A stretch of 64,000 nucleotides of DNA from Ficedula albicollis (lineage: Eukaryota > Chordata > Aves > Passeriformes > Muscicapidae): contig NW_004775930.1 of the NCBI RefSeq assembly GCF_000247815.1, forward strand, positions 397,746 to 461,745. The letters run 5' to 3'. The notes beneath the pieces are model-generated. The model was not told where the DNA came from and searched no databases. It saw only the letters and a program-made list of their open reading frames with translations. Position numbers and translations under genes: made by a program. This document shows, piece by piece, positions 25,893 through 39,500 of the stretch; position 1 is the first letter of the stretch; every line of letters starts with the position of its first letter.

Positions 25893-26019
25893 AAAATGGT
25901 GAAATTAAAATTAAATGGTGAATAGGAAAGCAAACTGAATTTATGAAGAATTTATAAAATGGTGACATTAAAATTAAATGGTGAATTAGGAAAGCAAACT
26001 GAATTTATGAAGAATTTAC
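25893..26019. repeat. Tandem duplication, 63-bp unit
   Basis: AAAATGGTGAAATTAAAATT through TTTATGAAGAATTTA recurs at 25956 with one substitution and one inserted T (GAATAGG versus GAATTAGG). Confidence 0.92.
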
Positions 26020-29000
26020 AATAAATAAAGCTGTAGATTAAAGCAGAAATGTGACAATATGGAACAACCAAGGTACAACATAGAAGATATTAAATACAAT
26101 ACACAGCTTCAATCTTAAATATGGCATAAAGATGAAGAATAAAAGCCTGAATATGAAATAATATTATAATAAGGTAATCAATGTCTCTAAATGGAATCCA
26201 AGACTCTTAACAAGAATATAATTTTATAGGCAGCAGTGGGTTAATTATTCTGTGTGTATTCATTATTTGTATGATAGTAATTAGTGCTACTGGCCATAGT
26301 TTAGCTGTGGGATCCTTATATTGACAAAGAGAAGAAATCTTTACTCAGGAAGGCTAGATATAAACAGGAGAGGAGTGATTTAATGTAAGTGTGGAAAAGA
26401 GGAAGATTACAGTTAATCCAAGTAGTATAGACACCACAGCAGAACAGAAGGTGGGATTTCCATGTCATCAGAGGATTTGGGCAGGGAGTTGACTGTTCCT
26501 GTGTCTCCATGGAGGACCTGGCACCAAAGATGACCTCTCACAAGGAGCAGGGAAATCTAGCACTGTCTTTCAAGTCAAACTTTGCCTCTTGGCAGGAAAA
26601 CTGATATGAATGTACACTAAAGAATGCATCTGTCAGTATGCTTGGACCAGATACTTCTTTTCCATTATTTTGTCAGGGAATCAGGGTATACATATGAATG
26701 ATCACGTACGAGAAATAGGAAGAATAATGCTTACATTCACTATTCAGACCTGAAAGACGGCTCAAAAGACCTGTGCTTGCTAACATTGTCACTTTAGGAT
26801 AAACAGAGACTTCCTGCTCTGACAGTCTCTGATGTGTGGCCTATCAGGAGAACACCACACATATATTGTATTTCTGCTACCAACAAATGTTACTCCTCTG
26901 CTTAAAATTACATAATTTATAAGAGCTTGTTTCCCCTTTCCAAGAAAGAAAGAGGTCAGGAAGTACACCTAACCTTTCATAGTTTTACACATCAATCACT
27001 ATGAGGACTGTAATATGATTCCCACACAGTGTGGTTTGGTGCTGCCCAACAATTAATCTTATATACAGCTGGTGCAAGACAGCTCTGCAAGGCAATTTGC
27101 TTCCAGTGGAATTTTCGAATTTACTTTAAAGCACTTAAGTGTAAAGCTTTGTAAAATGAATAATCCATCACATACAGTTAGAGCTGTCCTTAGAGGACTC
27201 GGCTAGTCAATCAGAAACAGATGTGTTTGGTTTATCTTATTGGTTAGGCATGGCCTGAAGACTAAGCTTTTCTGATAGAGGGTCTGACTTGGATGGTAGT
27301 TAGCAACTCCAGAGGGTGTCAATGGACAGTCTGTTTAATGTGAAAGTCCACAAAGGAAGGCAAGAATCGAAAAAGAAGCAGCAAGTACTTATTCAGTGGT
27401 TAAAGGGAGATGTGATAAGCTATTTACTTTTTTTCTCCATGTGGCATTCACCATTCAACTGGCAATTGCTAGTTTTCTGCAACACAATATGTTTTCTCCC
27501 ATTATGGTCTACACCCGGTTCCATAATTAACTAGAACATCTTGCCCTCAGGTTGCAATTCCTTCCTGCTTTTAAACTAATTATGTACTTTTTAGTCCAAT
27601 GGTAAACAAATTATTTGCCTCTTCACTACTTTTAAGGTAGATTTGACTTCTTATACACACTGAATATGCCTGACTCACTCTACTATGTTGTGTTTGGGTA
27701 CACAACAAGGGTTTGGAAATGGATCCTGGAAGGCTAGATTTTTACTTTCTTCATAGTACATTCTCACCTACTTCTAAAAAGGATCTCATTTATTCACCGG
27801 TAACAAGGATCCCATGGACCTATACAGGATGAAACACGTAGAATTTAAAAACATGTAAAGAAATTACAACCTGTACGAGGTCTGCCAAAATTCAAAGAAA
27901 CTATATGGGCAATAAGAAAACTGAAATAAACAGGATGCTCTATGTAGAAGTTTTGTGCATATGTATCACCAAATTTCAAAAGTTTTTACGTCAAGCTAGA
28001 TAAACAAAGAGTAGCCAATTTTTCTGCACTAACATTGTTATGTGTCATCAATCTCTGGATCTAAGTCACATGAATCTCCTAGAGAGCATTCTGCTGTTGA
28101 AAAACCTAGAAGAAAAATTACACTGGTGATAGGGTAAATTGAGATCGATCACCTTTTTTCTGTCCGAAACATAATGAAAAAATGTCTTTAGGTTATGTTG
28201 TGTCAGTTTTATGAGCAGGTTATTCTAACATGCAGCAGTATACTTTAAAAAATTCAAAAGGTCATTAGGTCAGGAAATATTTAGCTGAAAGTGTACTAAT
28301 GAAACAGCATTACATACAGCCTGCAGTACAGAAGCATTGTAATAAGCTTTGGATTTTCTTTCTATGCACAGTCAAACGAGAGCTGCAAAAAGGAGACTGC
28401 AAATATAAACAGATTAGTTCCACAGGCAAAAGCAGGAACAATTTATGTTACTGTTTGTTCAAATCCACTTCTGCCCTGTTAAGCCCTTTGCCTTGACAGA
28501 CAAGATGAAGTTTTCTGTCTCTTGGACCTGAAATCAATATCCCAAATTTCTTAGTGAGGAGTGGAAGAAGGCAGCTCCTTATACTAAACTCTGCTTAGAA
28601 CACATATTCTTAGGCACAATTCCAGGCTGGCTGTCTTGCAAGTTGAGTTTGACTGTTTCCCAGACAAACCAAACAGGTGAAATGGTCCCACTGGGAAGAC
28701 ACAGGGCACAAACACCTCCAGACTCCAACAATCAGTAGATTTCAGGTGGAAGAACTGGTCTGGGCAACTCTGCTGTGATGCCGGGGCAATCCAGAGGTCC
28801 CTCTATTGTTCTCTAAGCCGGGTCCTCCCTGAAAGCTATGAGGATGATAACAGCTTTAGCTGTGCTAACAGCGGTATGTTGAGTGCCATTTAGCCACTGC
28901 TGACTTCGTCTCTTAACACTTCTCAGCTGCTGCAAAGGCTTAAACTTCTAAATATCCATTAAAAATTCGAAAGAGCATTTTAAATCGTGCTTCTCCCTTC

Positions 29001-32000
29001 CCTGGAGGCAGCAATTTTGAAAAATGCCCTGGAGTTCAAACCGAGTGCATATGTCGTCCTTGGTTGGTGTAGTATTTCAAAAACCAGGAATCTATTTTTT
29101 ATTCTGAAGCATATTTTACTTCGACTTCTGCATCTGGTCAATAAATGCAAAATATACACATACAAAAAAATATAAATAGGGTGCTTAATCATATTTAAGT
29201 ATTTCAACGAAATAACTTCTAAACATTCAAAGGGTAGGAATCTTTCTTGTAAAAGGTTTTCATGCTTCAATTTCCTTCAAATTGCATTCAGCACTAGAGA
29301 GATGGCCTTTAATAGGATCATGCTGGGTGTTCCCACTGCATCAAGCAGAGAGATGCTGTATCATCTCTAGTGCACCTAGGGAACCAGTACAAGGGAGAGA
29401 TTTAGCACAGTAACTTAGAATTCAACCTCATTTGTCCTCAAGACTTTTTCCTTCATACTGGTCTCATTTTGTAAGATTTGTTCTTGCTGTAGACCTGTAG
29501 AATATTATTTCAAAACCACAGTGAATGCTTGCCCTGCTTCCAAATCATCTATTCTACCCGAATTTATGTATGCAATTAAAGCAGTATTGTTTAGTGGAAG
29601 CATATGGGTAGTGTATTTGCCACTCTCTCGGAGGAAGTATCAGCATGACACAAACAAAAAACCAAAATAAAACTCAATAAAAGCAGACAGACAAACGAAA
29701 AGTAAAAATTAATAGTAAGAAATTTTTCCAAGAAGAGCTTATACTTTATAGCATTTAATGTCCTTGGATAGGCCTTGTTATCTCGTCATAGATAAAAAGT
29801 ATTTCTAGTTACTAGTACACTTAATAGAAGGTGCTCAAAGTAACATGCATCCTCCACCTCCAATGGCCTTTTTTGTGTTCTTAAGGAGCCCCTGACACTA
29901 GACATGCAGTAAATTAGAGCATAATCCTTAGCTCCATTATTCCCAAAATAGAAGGTTTCTGAACTGCCGGTGTGACCAGGTGATGGTTTTAAAAAAAGGG
30001 AAAGATAGGACTGTTTGCTGGCAGTTATGACAGTCTTACAGAGACTTCATGGTTAAATCTCTCATCAGTGCTGTTGCTTTTCAAATCTAAGTAACTTGGA
30101 CTGTAGGTGAAGGTACAGTTCTGCGTAAAAATGCTCAACCTTACTGCGAAGGCTCCAGCTCTATAAACCCTGCTGGTTGCGTTTTTACAGCAGTGAATCT
30201 TTGTTGACTGCATAATGAGTGTCTCCACAGGGAGCTATGCTGAGCACAGTATATTCACAGTAAATTACCTTGGATCCCAATAACAATGAGTGATTTATCA
30301 TTAAATGTAAGGAATGCAGGTACAGAATTTCTTGTGACTCTCTTCATTTCCCAGTCAGTGAGGACTCTCATTGACTGGTTTAAGCTCCTGCTTATCATCA
30401 TTCTCTTGCAGTTCCAACTCCAGAAACACTATTAAGTGCACAAAGAAAACAGTAATCATACAGAAGAATAAGTTTTGTGTTATGAGTATAGCTCTCCTTG
30501 TAGACAAATATCTTTCAGAACTTTTGCTCAGTTTCTTTAGATTTCTGATCCCACCTCTTTTTAGTCCTTTTGAAATTATTTATCATAAGGAAAATGTTAT
30601 TTTGTGCTGCTAGATCTTGAAAATCGGTACTATATTTGAGCTTATACTGCACTGGCAGGATACCTCTACTTACCTAAGCAAAAAACAGTTCAAGAAGTAG
30701 GTAAGTAGCATTGTTTGGATTGTAATGGCAACAAATAAATACACAACAAGCAATGAAGAAAAAAACAAATCACCAGCTTGTCAGATTCTCACCTCACTTT
30801 TAAACATGTAGTAATAATTTATGTTAGTTTATACCAGATTGTTTTGGTTTAGGAAGAATTCTCTCTGACGTGGACACACATTCATATACCAAGTGCTAGT
30901 TACAAAAATGACTTCCTGTGATCTTTTGCACTGATGAGGTAATGCTTTCATGGAGAACCAAATTTCTCAAACAGGAGTGTAGGTCACTATGCAGATGGTG
31001 CAGGACTCCCCGTTGTAAACGTTGCAATGGCATCTTCACTGGATCAGATCAGACTCCTGAACTGTGTAATTGGGATAAATTTTTACAACTCTAGTGATCC
31101 TACTAGATTCTAGTCCTATAAGAAAGAGAACTACCCTAATAAGAACATAGTAAATTGCTATGGGCTAATTCAAAGTACCTACAAAACACATTCTAATTAT
31201 CTTTGCAGTAGACAAAAGACTATTCGACCTCACTATTCCTGCATATGTTGGAACAGTTTCTAGTCGTTATTCAAATTCTCTTATCTATGCACATTTTGGC
31301 CCGGGGGACATCCCAGGATTACGGTTTCTCCACCCAGGATATCCACTGACACATCTCAATGTGCACGTAACACCTATCAACTTGTCTTAGTCTTGTATGG
31401 GGGCTGTCAGCACAACGCCTGGCACCTCTGGGAATCCAGGACCTGGGGAGATCCAGTGTCAACTAGGCAGTTGCTTTGACACAAAGCAAGCTGGTAAGTC
31501 AGTGAAGTAACTTGTCACAAATGAGTCTACTCTCTCACCTGTGCAGAAACAAGCTGGGAAGTTCCCGTGAAGTATTACAGGTACGCCCAGAGGCACACCT
31601 TTGTATACACAGTCCTTGCAAATGCCTGCCAGCTACACCACAACTAGAATTACATCAAGAATTTGAATTTCTTCCTTATGTCACTATTATAAATTGATTT
31701 TCCAACGGCGTTGGTCACACCTGCCTTTGCAGGCAGTGCAACAAGTAATGGTACCTCCGGATCAGAGGTCTAGTTCTCACGACAGGAGTCATTGGCTGTC
31801 TTGTTGACTCACTGTGGCATTTCATCGCACTGAGTAGGAATTTTGCAGAAAGGCAAAATTGTTGCAAAGTAAATATAAACACGTGCCCAGGATTCTTTTT
31901 GAAATTTACACAGGATTTGCCAAGGTAAAATGCAATAGCCCTCAAAGCCTTTGGCTTTCCTCTGAGAAGTCTTTCCCGCCTAATTAATTGTTTTTGTTAA

Positions 32001-32219
32001 ACATGCACTTCTTTTGCAGTGTTTCCGTCCTGCGAAGGGGCAACTTTAGTTCAACCGGGAATTACGAAAATGTTTCATTTCTACTGTCACAGAAAAACGA
32101 GGAAGTGGACAAAACAAGAGAAACAAGGAAGAACAAATTCATACTGGTTTCAAAAGGTCTCAGAGGGAGAGCTGAAAGCCAGAGTAAGAGCTGGAGATTT
32201 ACTGGGCAAGAGTCTATGC

Positions 32220-32365
32220 CTAGCAAGAACTGAAAATTGAACTCAGGCAGCACCTGGCCACTCAGCCACCTCATTTACAGACACTTTGTACACTAGCAAG
32301 AACTGAAAAGTGAACTCAGGCAGCACCTGGCGACTCAGCCACCTCATTTACAGACACTTTGTACA
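32220..32365. repeat. Tandem duplication, 73-bp unit
   Basis: CTAGCAAGAACTGAAAA through CAGACACTTTGTACA occurs at 32220 and 32293 with two substitutions (AATTGA/AAGTGA and GGCCAC/GGCGAC). Confidence 0.93.
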
Positions 32366-35300
32366 AACACAAATGATTTTTAAATACGGAGATCCAGGGG
32401 TTTGTGTCCATATCTCATCAAACTTGACACCATTCTGATTTTTTAACTCTTTTTATCTTACTAAGAGCTTTTCACTATCTGCTTTTCCCTTAAAAATGTA
32501 AGAGCCACACCTGAAAATCTGGAAGGGAAATTCCCTTTACATAAAAATGAGTCCCAGGGTCACAATTTCCAAGAAAAGTGTGTGTTGAGGGACAATTTCA
32601 CACACATAAAAAAATATGTTTCTTTCCCCCAAGACAGTACATTCTTCCCTTTGCCCTTCGTTCTCAAGATGATGTGGAGAGTTATAGTACATCTTTGACA
32701 CTGATATGAAAATATTTCTAGGAGCCTAATAGGCCATACTAATAGGTTTCTAAAAACCTAAAAGGTCATGCAAACACCTGAAGATTGTTACAGACATTAA
32801 AAAATACCTTTTCATCCCATGTCTTAAAATATGGAAGACAACTTTTTCACTCAGAGAAGTCTGAAGAGAGATAAGCAGGACTGGCTACATAAATGTCAGT
32901 ATATATAGCAAAATATAAAGCAATCTTCTACTTGCCAACCATTTGTCAATAGTAACCATGTTTTTTTTTCACTCAAATTTCCTCTGAGGTGCAGTTTACT
33001 CAGGGCATGTATAAAAAATTGGGATTTGATTATCACAATGCTTTTGAAAATTTTAAGTGATGTGTTCTTGAAATCACAACTGAGTAATATTAACAAAACT
33101 ATACATAACGAATAGGATCAGTTAAGAATGTAAAAAATTTGATTTTTTGAACTTTATAGGTTCTAACTCTGAAGTTGCTTCTCACAGTTCAACAATGAAA
33201 AAAACCCAGAATGACTTTACTCTTTTTTAGATACCTTATTCATTTCTTCATACTCCTGCTCATCTTCTCTATGCACCTAGCAAATTAATAAGAACCACGC
33301 TGCTATATATTTGCCTGCTGTGTCTACAGTAAGCTGTGCTGTTGATTAATATTTTCATACTACCCAAAAAATCCTTTCTAGTTTTCATCAGTTGTGTGCC
33401 AATTTCAGAGAAAATTGAGCATTGCTGTGCTGTTACTTGAGGAACAAAGAGGTTCTGAATGCTTTACCACGTGACTAGGACTTCACGGCAGAGTTAAATA
33501 GGAGTGCAAAGGTTCCATTTCCTAACAAAATATTTTATTTACTTGACACAGCATTCTGTCTCTGCCACTCAGACCTCTGAGCAAAAAGCTCAACTGACAG
33601 CCTCTCCTACTAACAAGATTTCTTGTTTCCTTCATTTGCATTAGAATACAAGGAAAAACTCTCTGAGAATGTGATAACATTCTTCTTCCTTAAAAAAATC
33701 CTGGGGAATGACTGAAATCACCTTTCACATGTTCTGATAAAAGGATTTCAGAAAATAGTTGGTTATATTCAAAACTTTTTTAAAAACATTAATTACAAAA
33801 GTTTATTCATTTTCTATGTTTTGGTGATAGGTATGATGAAATAACAGTAGTTCACTGTGTCAAGTCTACCTAATATTGCAAAAATATCCAATGCATTAAC
33901 ATTAAATTCTTCTTAGTCTGTATATGAAAAGCAGTTTCTGCATTTCCAGATTGTTGTTTTAATAGTATAAAATGCTTTTCTTCCCTAGTTTCTCAGACCT
34001 GTCAACTGAAAAAGCTGCATTCTTTCAATAAATTAATAAAGTTCTATCATTAAAAATGGAAGTGAGAAGCACCCAGGAAAATTATTCCTTCAAATGAAAA
34101 TAAACTTCCTCTATGCATTATTTACATTGGGAAAAATATAAATCTCATTTTTATGTGAAATTCAGTGAGACAATTAGGCCTTTTGATTGGTCTTCCTCAA
34201 AATAAGACAAAGAGATTCTAGAGTTTATGCAGAAATAGTGTGATGGAACATAAAGTTTCTTACACTATTCTTTGGAAAAACTCTAAGATTATTGTAAATT
34301 TTTTCTCTGCTATCAGTAGAATTTTGGCAATACATATTTGTTTCAGCCTAGCCTTTAATCTTTACTGTAAAAACACCCTAAAATTTAAGAACGTGAATCT
34401 TTAATGCTTTCTCACAGCCAAAGGAATCACATAAGAGGAAAACAGGCTTCCAAACTTGTTATCAGTTGAAACTGTGCAGTGCATTATTCCTCAGACACAT
34501 AACGTGTCTTGGCATAAAATAACATATCTTCAAGTAAGTATTAATCTAACCAGAAACAGGAAGGGTTTGCTTGAAATCAAACATTAAATATAACTCTGAC
34601 TGATCATGTCAAAAAATATCAGTGAGTTACCTAGCTTTCTTGAAATATATGGTCGCCTGTCCACTGAGAAATGGCAAAGTTTCATAGGTTTTTTTTTAGT
34701 GAGTTCAGGATTTTTCTTGGATGTGCTGGTATTTTTGTTTTAAATATCCTGTGAGTTTTCTAACATAAAATATAATTCAAAGGAGAAAACCACACTGAAA
34801 TTATTGAGTCAGTGCTATCCTGAGATTTTTTTTAAATGAAAAAAAACAGTTTAAAAAATTATCTAATAGGTTGCCTGAAGTTGAGGAACAATAGCAGAAA
34901 ATACTTGTGTCTCGTAATTGTTAGGAGGGTAGAACTTCCTTCCAATCATGTAAATGCAGATTATAGAGATTACAGATTTTAAGATTGCATGCACTGGATT
35001 TGAAAATGATTCATTGCCTTGTTTCCTCTACCTTTTTGTAGTAATAGTATGTTCAAAATTGGAAGGGAGAGAGAAGCAAGAAAGGAAGGTAAAGCAGCTG
35101 AGGTATGCAGAAATCAGAAGGCAATTGCATAAAACCCTGTAAAAGATATTTGCAGTTTTTTCTTCCTGAAGATTATTAAGCATAGAGAATTAATTAGAAA
35201 AATTCCTCTACTCACAGGGTAAATACAATTACCAATAAACAAGTTGATTTCAAAACCTGGGTCACCAAAACTATTCTGAACACTGCAAACCTAAAAATCA

Positions 35301-36099
35301 TTAAAAACCCTGCACTCCTTGGCAAAAAAAAAACCAGCTACTCCTCCTTTTTGAGTAATAATTATATTCAGGAAGCACATATTGCAACAGTATGATTTAT
35401 AATAGTAGTAAAACAGTTGGAAGATTACTCAGAACGATGTATCATCTTATTTGTCATGTAATTGTTCATTATTTCAAACAATATATTCAGTCATGCCAAT
35501 CCATTTGGGTCTTATACATAAAACAGTGCATAGTTTTTTGCTTTTCACAGGGTGAGGCATAACTCATGACATTTTCCATCTGCATGTAAAAAGTTATGAA
35601 TGTAGGCAGCTAATGAATTCATAAATATACTTTGCTGTATTTCCAAGAAACAGAACACTGTCATTTTTGCTGCTCTTAATGGCAAAATTTACATTCACAC
35701 AAATCCTGCCTGACATTAGTGTCTGTAATAGTGCTAGTATTTTCAGGACTTATACAGAAGAAGCTGTATACACAAAGTCCATAGCCAACAAAAAACATGG
35801 GCAAGAGACCCAACTGATAGTTTTAAGAACATCTATTTGTAATACTGCAAATAGCAAGCCTGAAGAGTACCATAAAAACTCTTCAGTTAAAGGTGACTAA
35901 TCTGTGGACAGATAACCAAAAGACTCTGTGCCATGAAATACAGATGCCAACTGAAAGCGGCTTAACCAGCACTTGTCAGAGTTCTGAGTGTTGCTCACAT
36001 TCTCGTTTTTTCTCCTGCTAGGTGAAGTGCCCAATTACTGTAAAAATGAAGCTACAATAATATCACAAAAATAATTACTTAAGAATACCTGTAAAAAAG

Positions 36100-36477
36100 G
36101 ATGAAAAATATGTTGGCCTCTCAAAATCTGGACGTGGAAGATTTTCTCCCACGCAAGGCGGACAGAAGGAAGGACAGAAGTCATGTAAGTACACACATTT
36201 GCCTTCAGGACCACTCAGAGATATACCGGGTAAGATATAATTCTAGGCCCGCAGGTAACCTCCACTCTTGTCTCTGAAGGCCGTTTCCCACGCTGGCCCA
36301 AAGGGGCTGTGCTACTGGAGCGAGAAGGTGGAGCTAAGTGGGAGTAAGAGCAACCTGAGAAGGCCTGTAGCTAACTTGACTTAAGTGATACCGATCCAGG
36401 GGATGGATTAATCAGGCTGATTCTGCCCTGTGCTGCAAGTAGCTTCCAACACTCATCCGAAACTCCATACCAGGCAC
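36100..36477 (+). promoter_or_regulatory. Presumed 5' UTR and proximal promoter region of SLC28A3
   Basis: GC content and CpG density rise just upstream of the start codon (36130-36480), against AT-rich DNA on the left. A donor-like TCAT|GTAAGTA at about 36186 could end a non-coding first exon. I cannot place the transcription start, and no clear TATA box was identified. Confidence 0.35.
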
Positions 36478-36534
36478 ATGGAGCTGATGGAGACCAGCCG
36501 TGATCGCTCAGGAGCGCACAATTTGGCCTTCCAG
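36478..36534 (+). CDS. SLC28A3: SLC28A3 coding exon 1 (start codon)
   Basis: ATG at 36478 opens 19 codons, [19 protein letters not shown], then donor GTAACT. It fits the start of human CNT3 (MEL..., ending ...VGFQ before the first splice). It ends in phase 0, the phase that exon 2 needs. This exon is too short for an ordinary ORF search and was found from the donor, phase and N-terminal resemblance. A second in-frame ATG lies at codon 4. Confidence 0.82.
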
Positions 36535-39500
36535 GTAACTGCGGCTTCCTTTGCTTTCTGGGGAAGAGGAAAGACTTTAAAACATTGAACAATGTTGAAT
36601 TCAGATCCCGAACAAAGAAAAAGCATTTTCTGTACTCTTCCTGCAGGTATTTTGCAACATTTTACGTGCTGATACCCTGCCAAAGTACACGGCTCTTGTT
36701 AAAAAAAGCTGAGCACAATTGACTTATTCAGGAGTATGCTCTACTCAATGCTATAGAGCTAGCTTTGAAAAGTGTTTTGACTTGGTAATATTTCATGGGC
36801 TGATGGATCTCACAACTCCCATCTGCTGTATGAGTTGCTGGTTTTTCCTGAGGATAGGTCATTTACAGTTCTGTCAGAAATGTATAGGTCTGCATTATGC
36901 AGCAGATGGGACTCATCAAAGCAATGTATTTCAATAATATGAGAAAAATAATAATGTAATAATGTAATCATTGTGGGGCATATCATCCTTCTGTGCATAA
37001 AGTAAGTGCAATCGTCTTCTGCTCTCGAGAAGAGCACAAAGAGGCTAAAGAGCCACCCAGAAGGTTTTGCGTTTTCTAGGTATAAATAATAGCCGTTTAA
37101 ACGTGGATTTCATAAGCGGAAGCACAAAACCCCTCAAACAAACACCACACACACACACACACAAAAGAAAAAAAAAAAGAAAAAAGAAAAAAAAAACCAC
37201 GCAAACAAACAAACAAAAAAACCCCACTTAGGTACTGCTTCTTAGTGCCCAGCATGCCTGTGCTTTCATTGGAATTGAAGCAAATACAAACAGAAACTTG
37301 CGAACCCGCAGCCGGGCTGGCTCACTGCGTTGTTGCTGAAAGTAGAATAGGTCGGGGCAAGTCAGAGGCTGTGAAATAGTCTGAAGAAGGCTGTGTTAGC
37401 AAAGCAGCCCTTTGCAGTCTCCGATCCTTACTCTGCCCCTGATGTCACCTTGCAGGATGTGGGTAGCTAATGTGGGTATGTGCCGACACTATCCAAATAG
37501 CACAGAAAGGTCTTTGTAGATGCTAAGCATGTGAGCTATTACATAACATCAGCGACATTCAACCGCTCTGTATATTTAATCATTGCGCTATACGGACAGA
37601 CAAGCCCGTCGGAATATTTACGGAATGTAGACAAGTGAGATAACTTAAAACATGATAGCCCGGTGGTTAGGGCTTTCTCCGGGATGATCAGAGCGCCCTC
37701 AAAGCATCTGTGCTTCGGAGCGGATAGATAAGCAATTTGAACTTGAGTCTCCCTCAGGTCAAGTGAGTGAAATAAGAGTTTTCATCCTTTGTTTTCACAC
37801 AAAACATATGTTAGTTAGTGCAATCAGCTTCCTAAATCTGTGCTTACGAATCTCATAATTTCCCACTATTTCTTGTGTTTAAAGCCTTTCTTGCACAGAG
37901 TGAACACTTTAATTTCTCCGAAATAAATGCGTCTAAATGTATTAAGCAATGAGTATCTTACCTAAACCACAAAATATAAAAGTGTTCTTGAAAAGGTGTA
38001 ATTTAAACCATTTTCTGTATCCGTGTAAGTACCATTTTATGTATCCATAGGTACCTTCAGATGCACCTTGACCACTAAATGAGTAATGCACATAGGGATG
38101 AAGTAAGAGATGGACAAAGTAAATTTGAGTTAGGCAATTTGCTTTGTAAAGTACCTAACTTAGTAAAACAGCTCTCAATGTAATACAGAGCAGCTCAAGG
38201 CTAACAAGTGATGGATGAATGATCATATCAGATCTTTATTAAATCAAGAATGAGAAGCACATTACTTTCTGTTGCAAAGGGATCAAACAGGATAAAGTTG
38301 TAACATGGTCTGGTTTTGGATTTGTCACACAAATGGTTAAAGGGAGATAACTATGAGTTCTTCTCAATTTCTCAGTTGCTATTGACATGTAAACACACAC
38401 ATCCATCTGTACTGTGATAGGATTTTCATTGCATCACAGAAGCATTTCACTGCATCACCATTTTCAATGGTACTGTAGTACACCCTCAGTTAACCAATGT
38501 TAACATTCGGGTAGGCCATGCATCCATGTAACACAAAGTTTTATTAATATCATTAATTGCATTTTAAAAAATGCCTGGTTCTGCAAAATATCAGCTACTT
38601 TTGTACACTATGCAGTTTCTACTTGAGCATCGGATTGAAATTGCAGGTCCTCCATTATTGTCTTATGAAAATATCAGTACCTGGGAGACCCAGAAGCAAC
38701 TTTCCCCCTTATTAACAGGTCAAAATGGCCTCAAAAGAAAATAGATTATAAACCCCAAATGTACACCTCTGCTGTTTAACACTCTCCTTTTGATATTAGG
38801 AACATCTCAATTACCAAAAGCCATTTGGGTATGTTACAATGAGTGAGCTTTGTCTACTGGTTTTAAGATGCATAGTTGTCTTTACCCCTACTGCTAGTCC
38901 TTCTTACCGTGCTCCTACACTTCAATAATAAAGTATTTACTTTAATAAAACCCAATGCACTTGTCAAGACCTACATGCTAAAGTTACCTGCTTTAGTTGC
39001 TGCCTCATATCTAGAATCAACAGATTGCTGTGCTGTTTATAAGACATTCAGGTTGTTAATTTTGTTTTTCATCTTAAAAAAGTAATGTAATTTAAGGAAT
39101 TTAAATCATTAGCCTCAATTCAGAAAATTTTCTTGTTACGTATCTATGTACCAGCATAACAGATTGTGTATCTATAGCTACAATAATGTCATACATAATG
39201 TGTGGAAATGCTAATGTGTCTCTTGTCTTCAAGGTGATTAACTTCCCATACATCGCACTGGCTGGCTGGAGAACCACTGCACTTTCCCACAGTTTTCTAT
39301 TCAGAAACCCTGTATCACTAACAATAAACCCAAAACTGAGATTGGATTTACCTAGCTTGTCTTTAGGCCTTATTAAAGAGGCAATTTTTTTTTATCTAAT
39401 CAGTTCTGATGATTCAGATCTCTGATAACATTAAACATCAAGTCACACTTACTCCATAAGGAACAATAAAAGCTGCATCTTAAAAGGAATGGTAGGTGGA

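Larger units (their letters stand above)
22345..36477. other. Intergenic region between the unrecognised gene and SLC28A3
   Basis: About 14 kb of mostly AT-rich DNA. It contains a CA microsatellite (about 23108-23137), tandem duplications at 25241, 25893 and 32220, and scattered A runs. The stretch 24700-25390 is somewhat richer in GC but shows no recognisable coding or repeat family. No exon pair with matching phase was found on either strand. Confidence 0.5.

Noticed and set aside
37655..37735. tRNA-like look of AGCCCGGTGGTTAGGGC and following bases
   Set aside because: There is no B box (GGTTCGAATCC-like) and no cloverleaf could be drawn.
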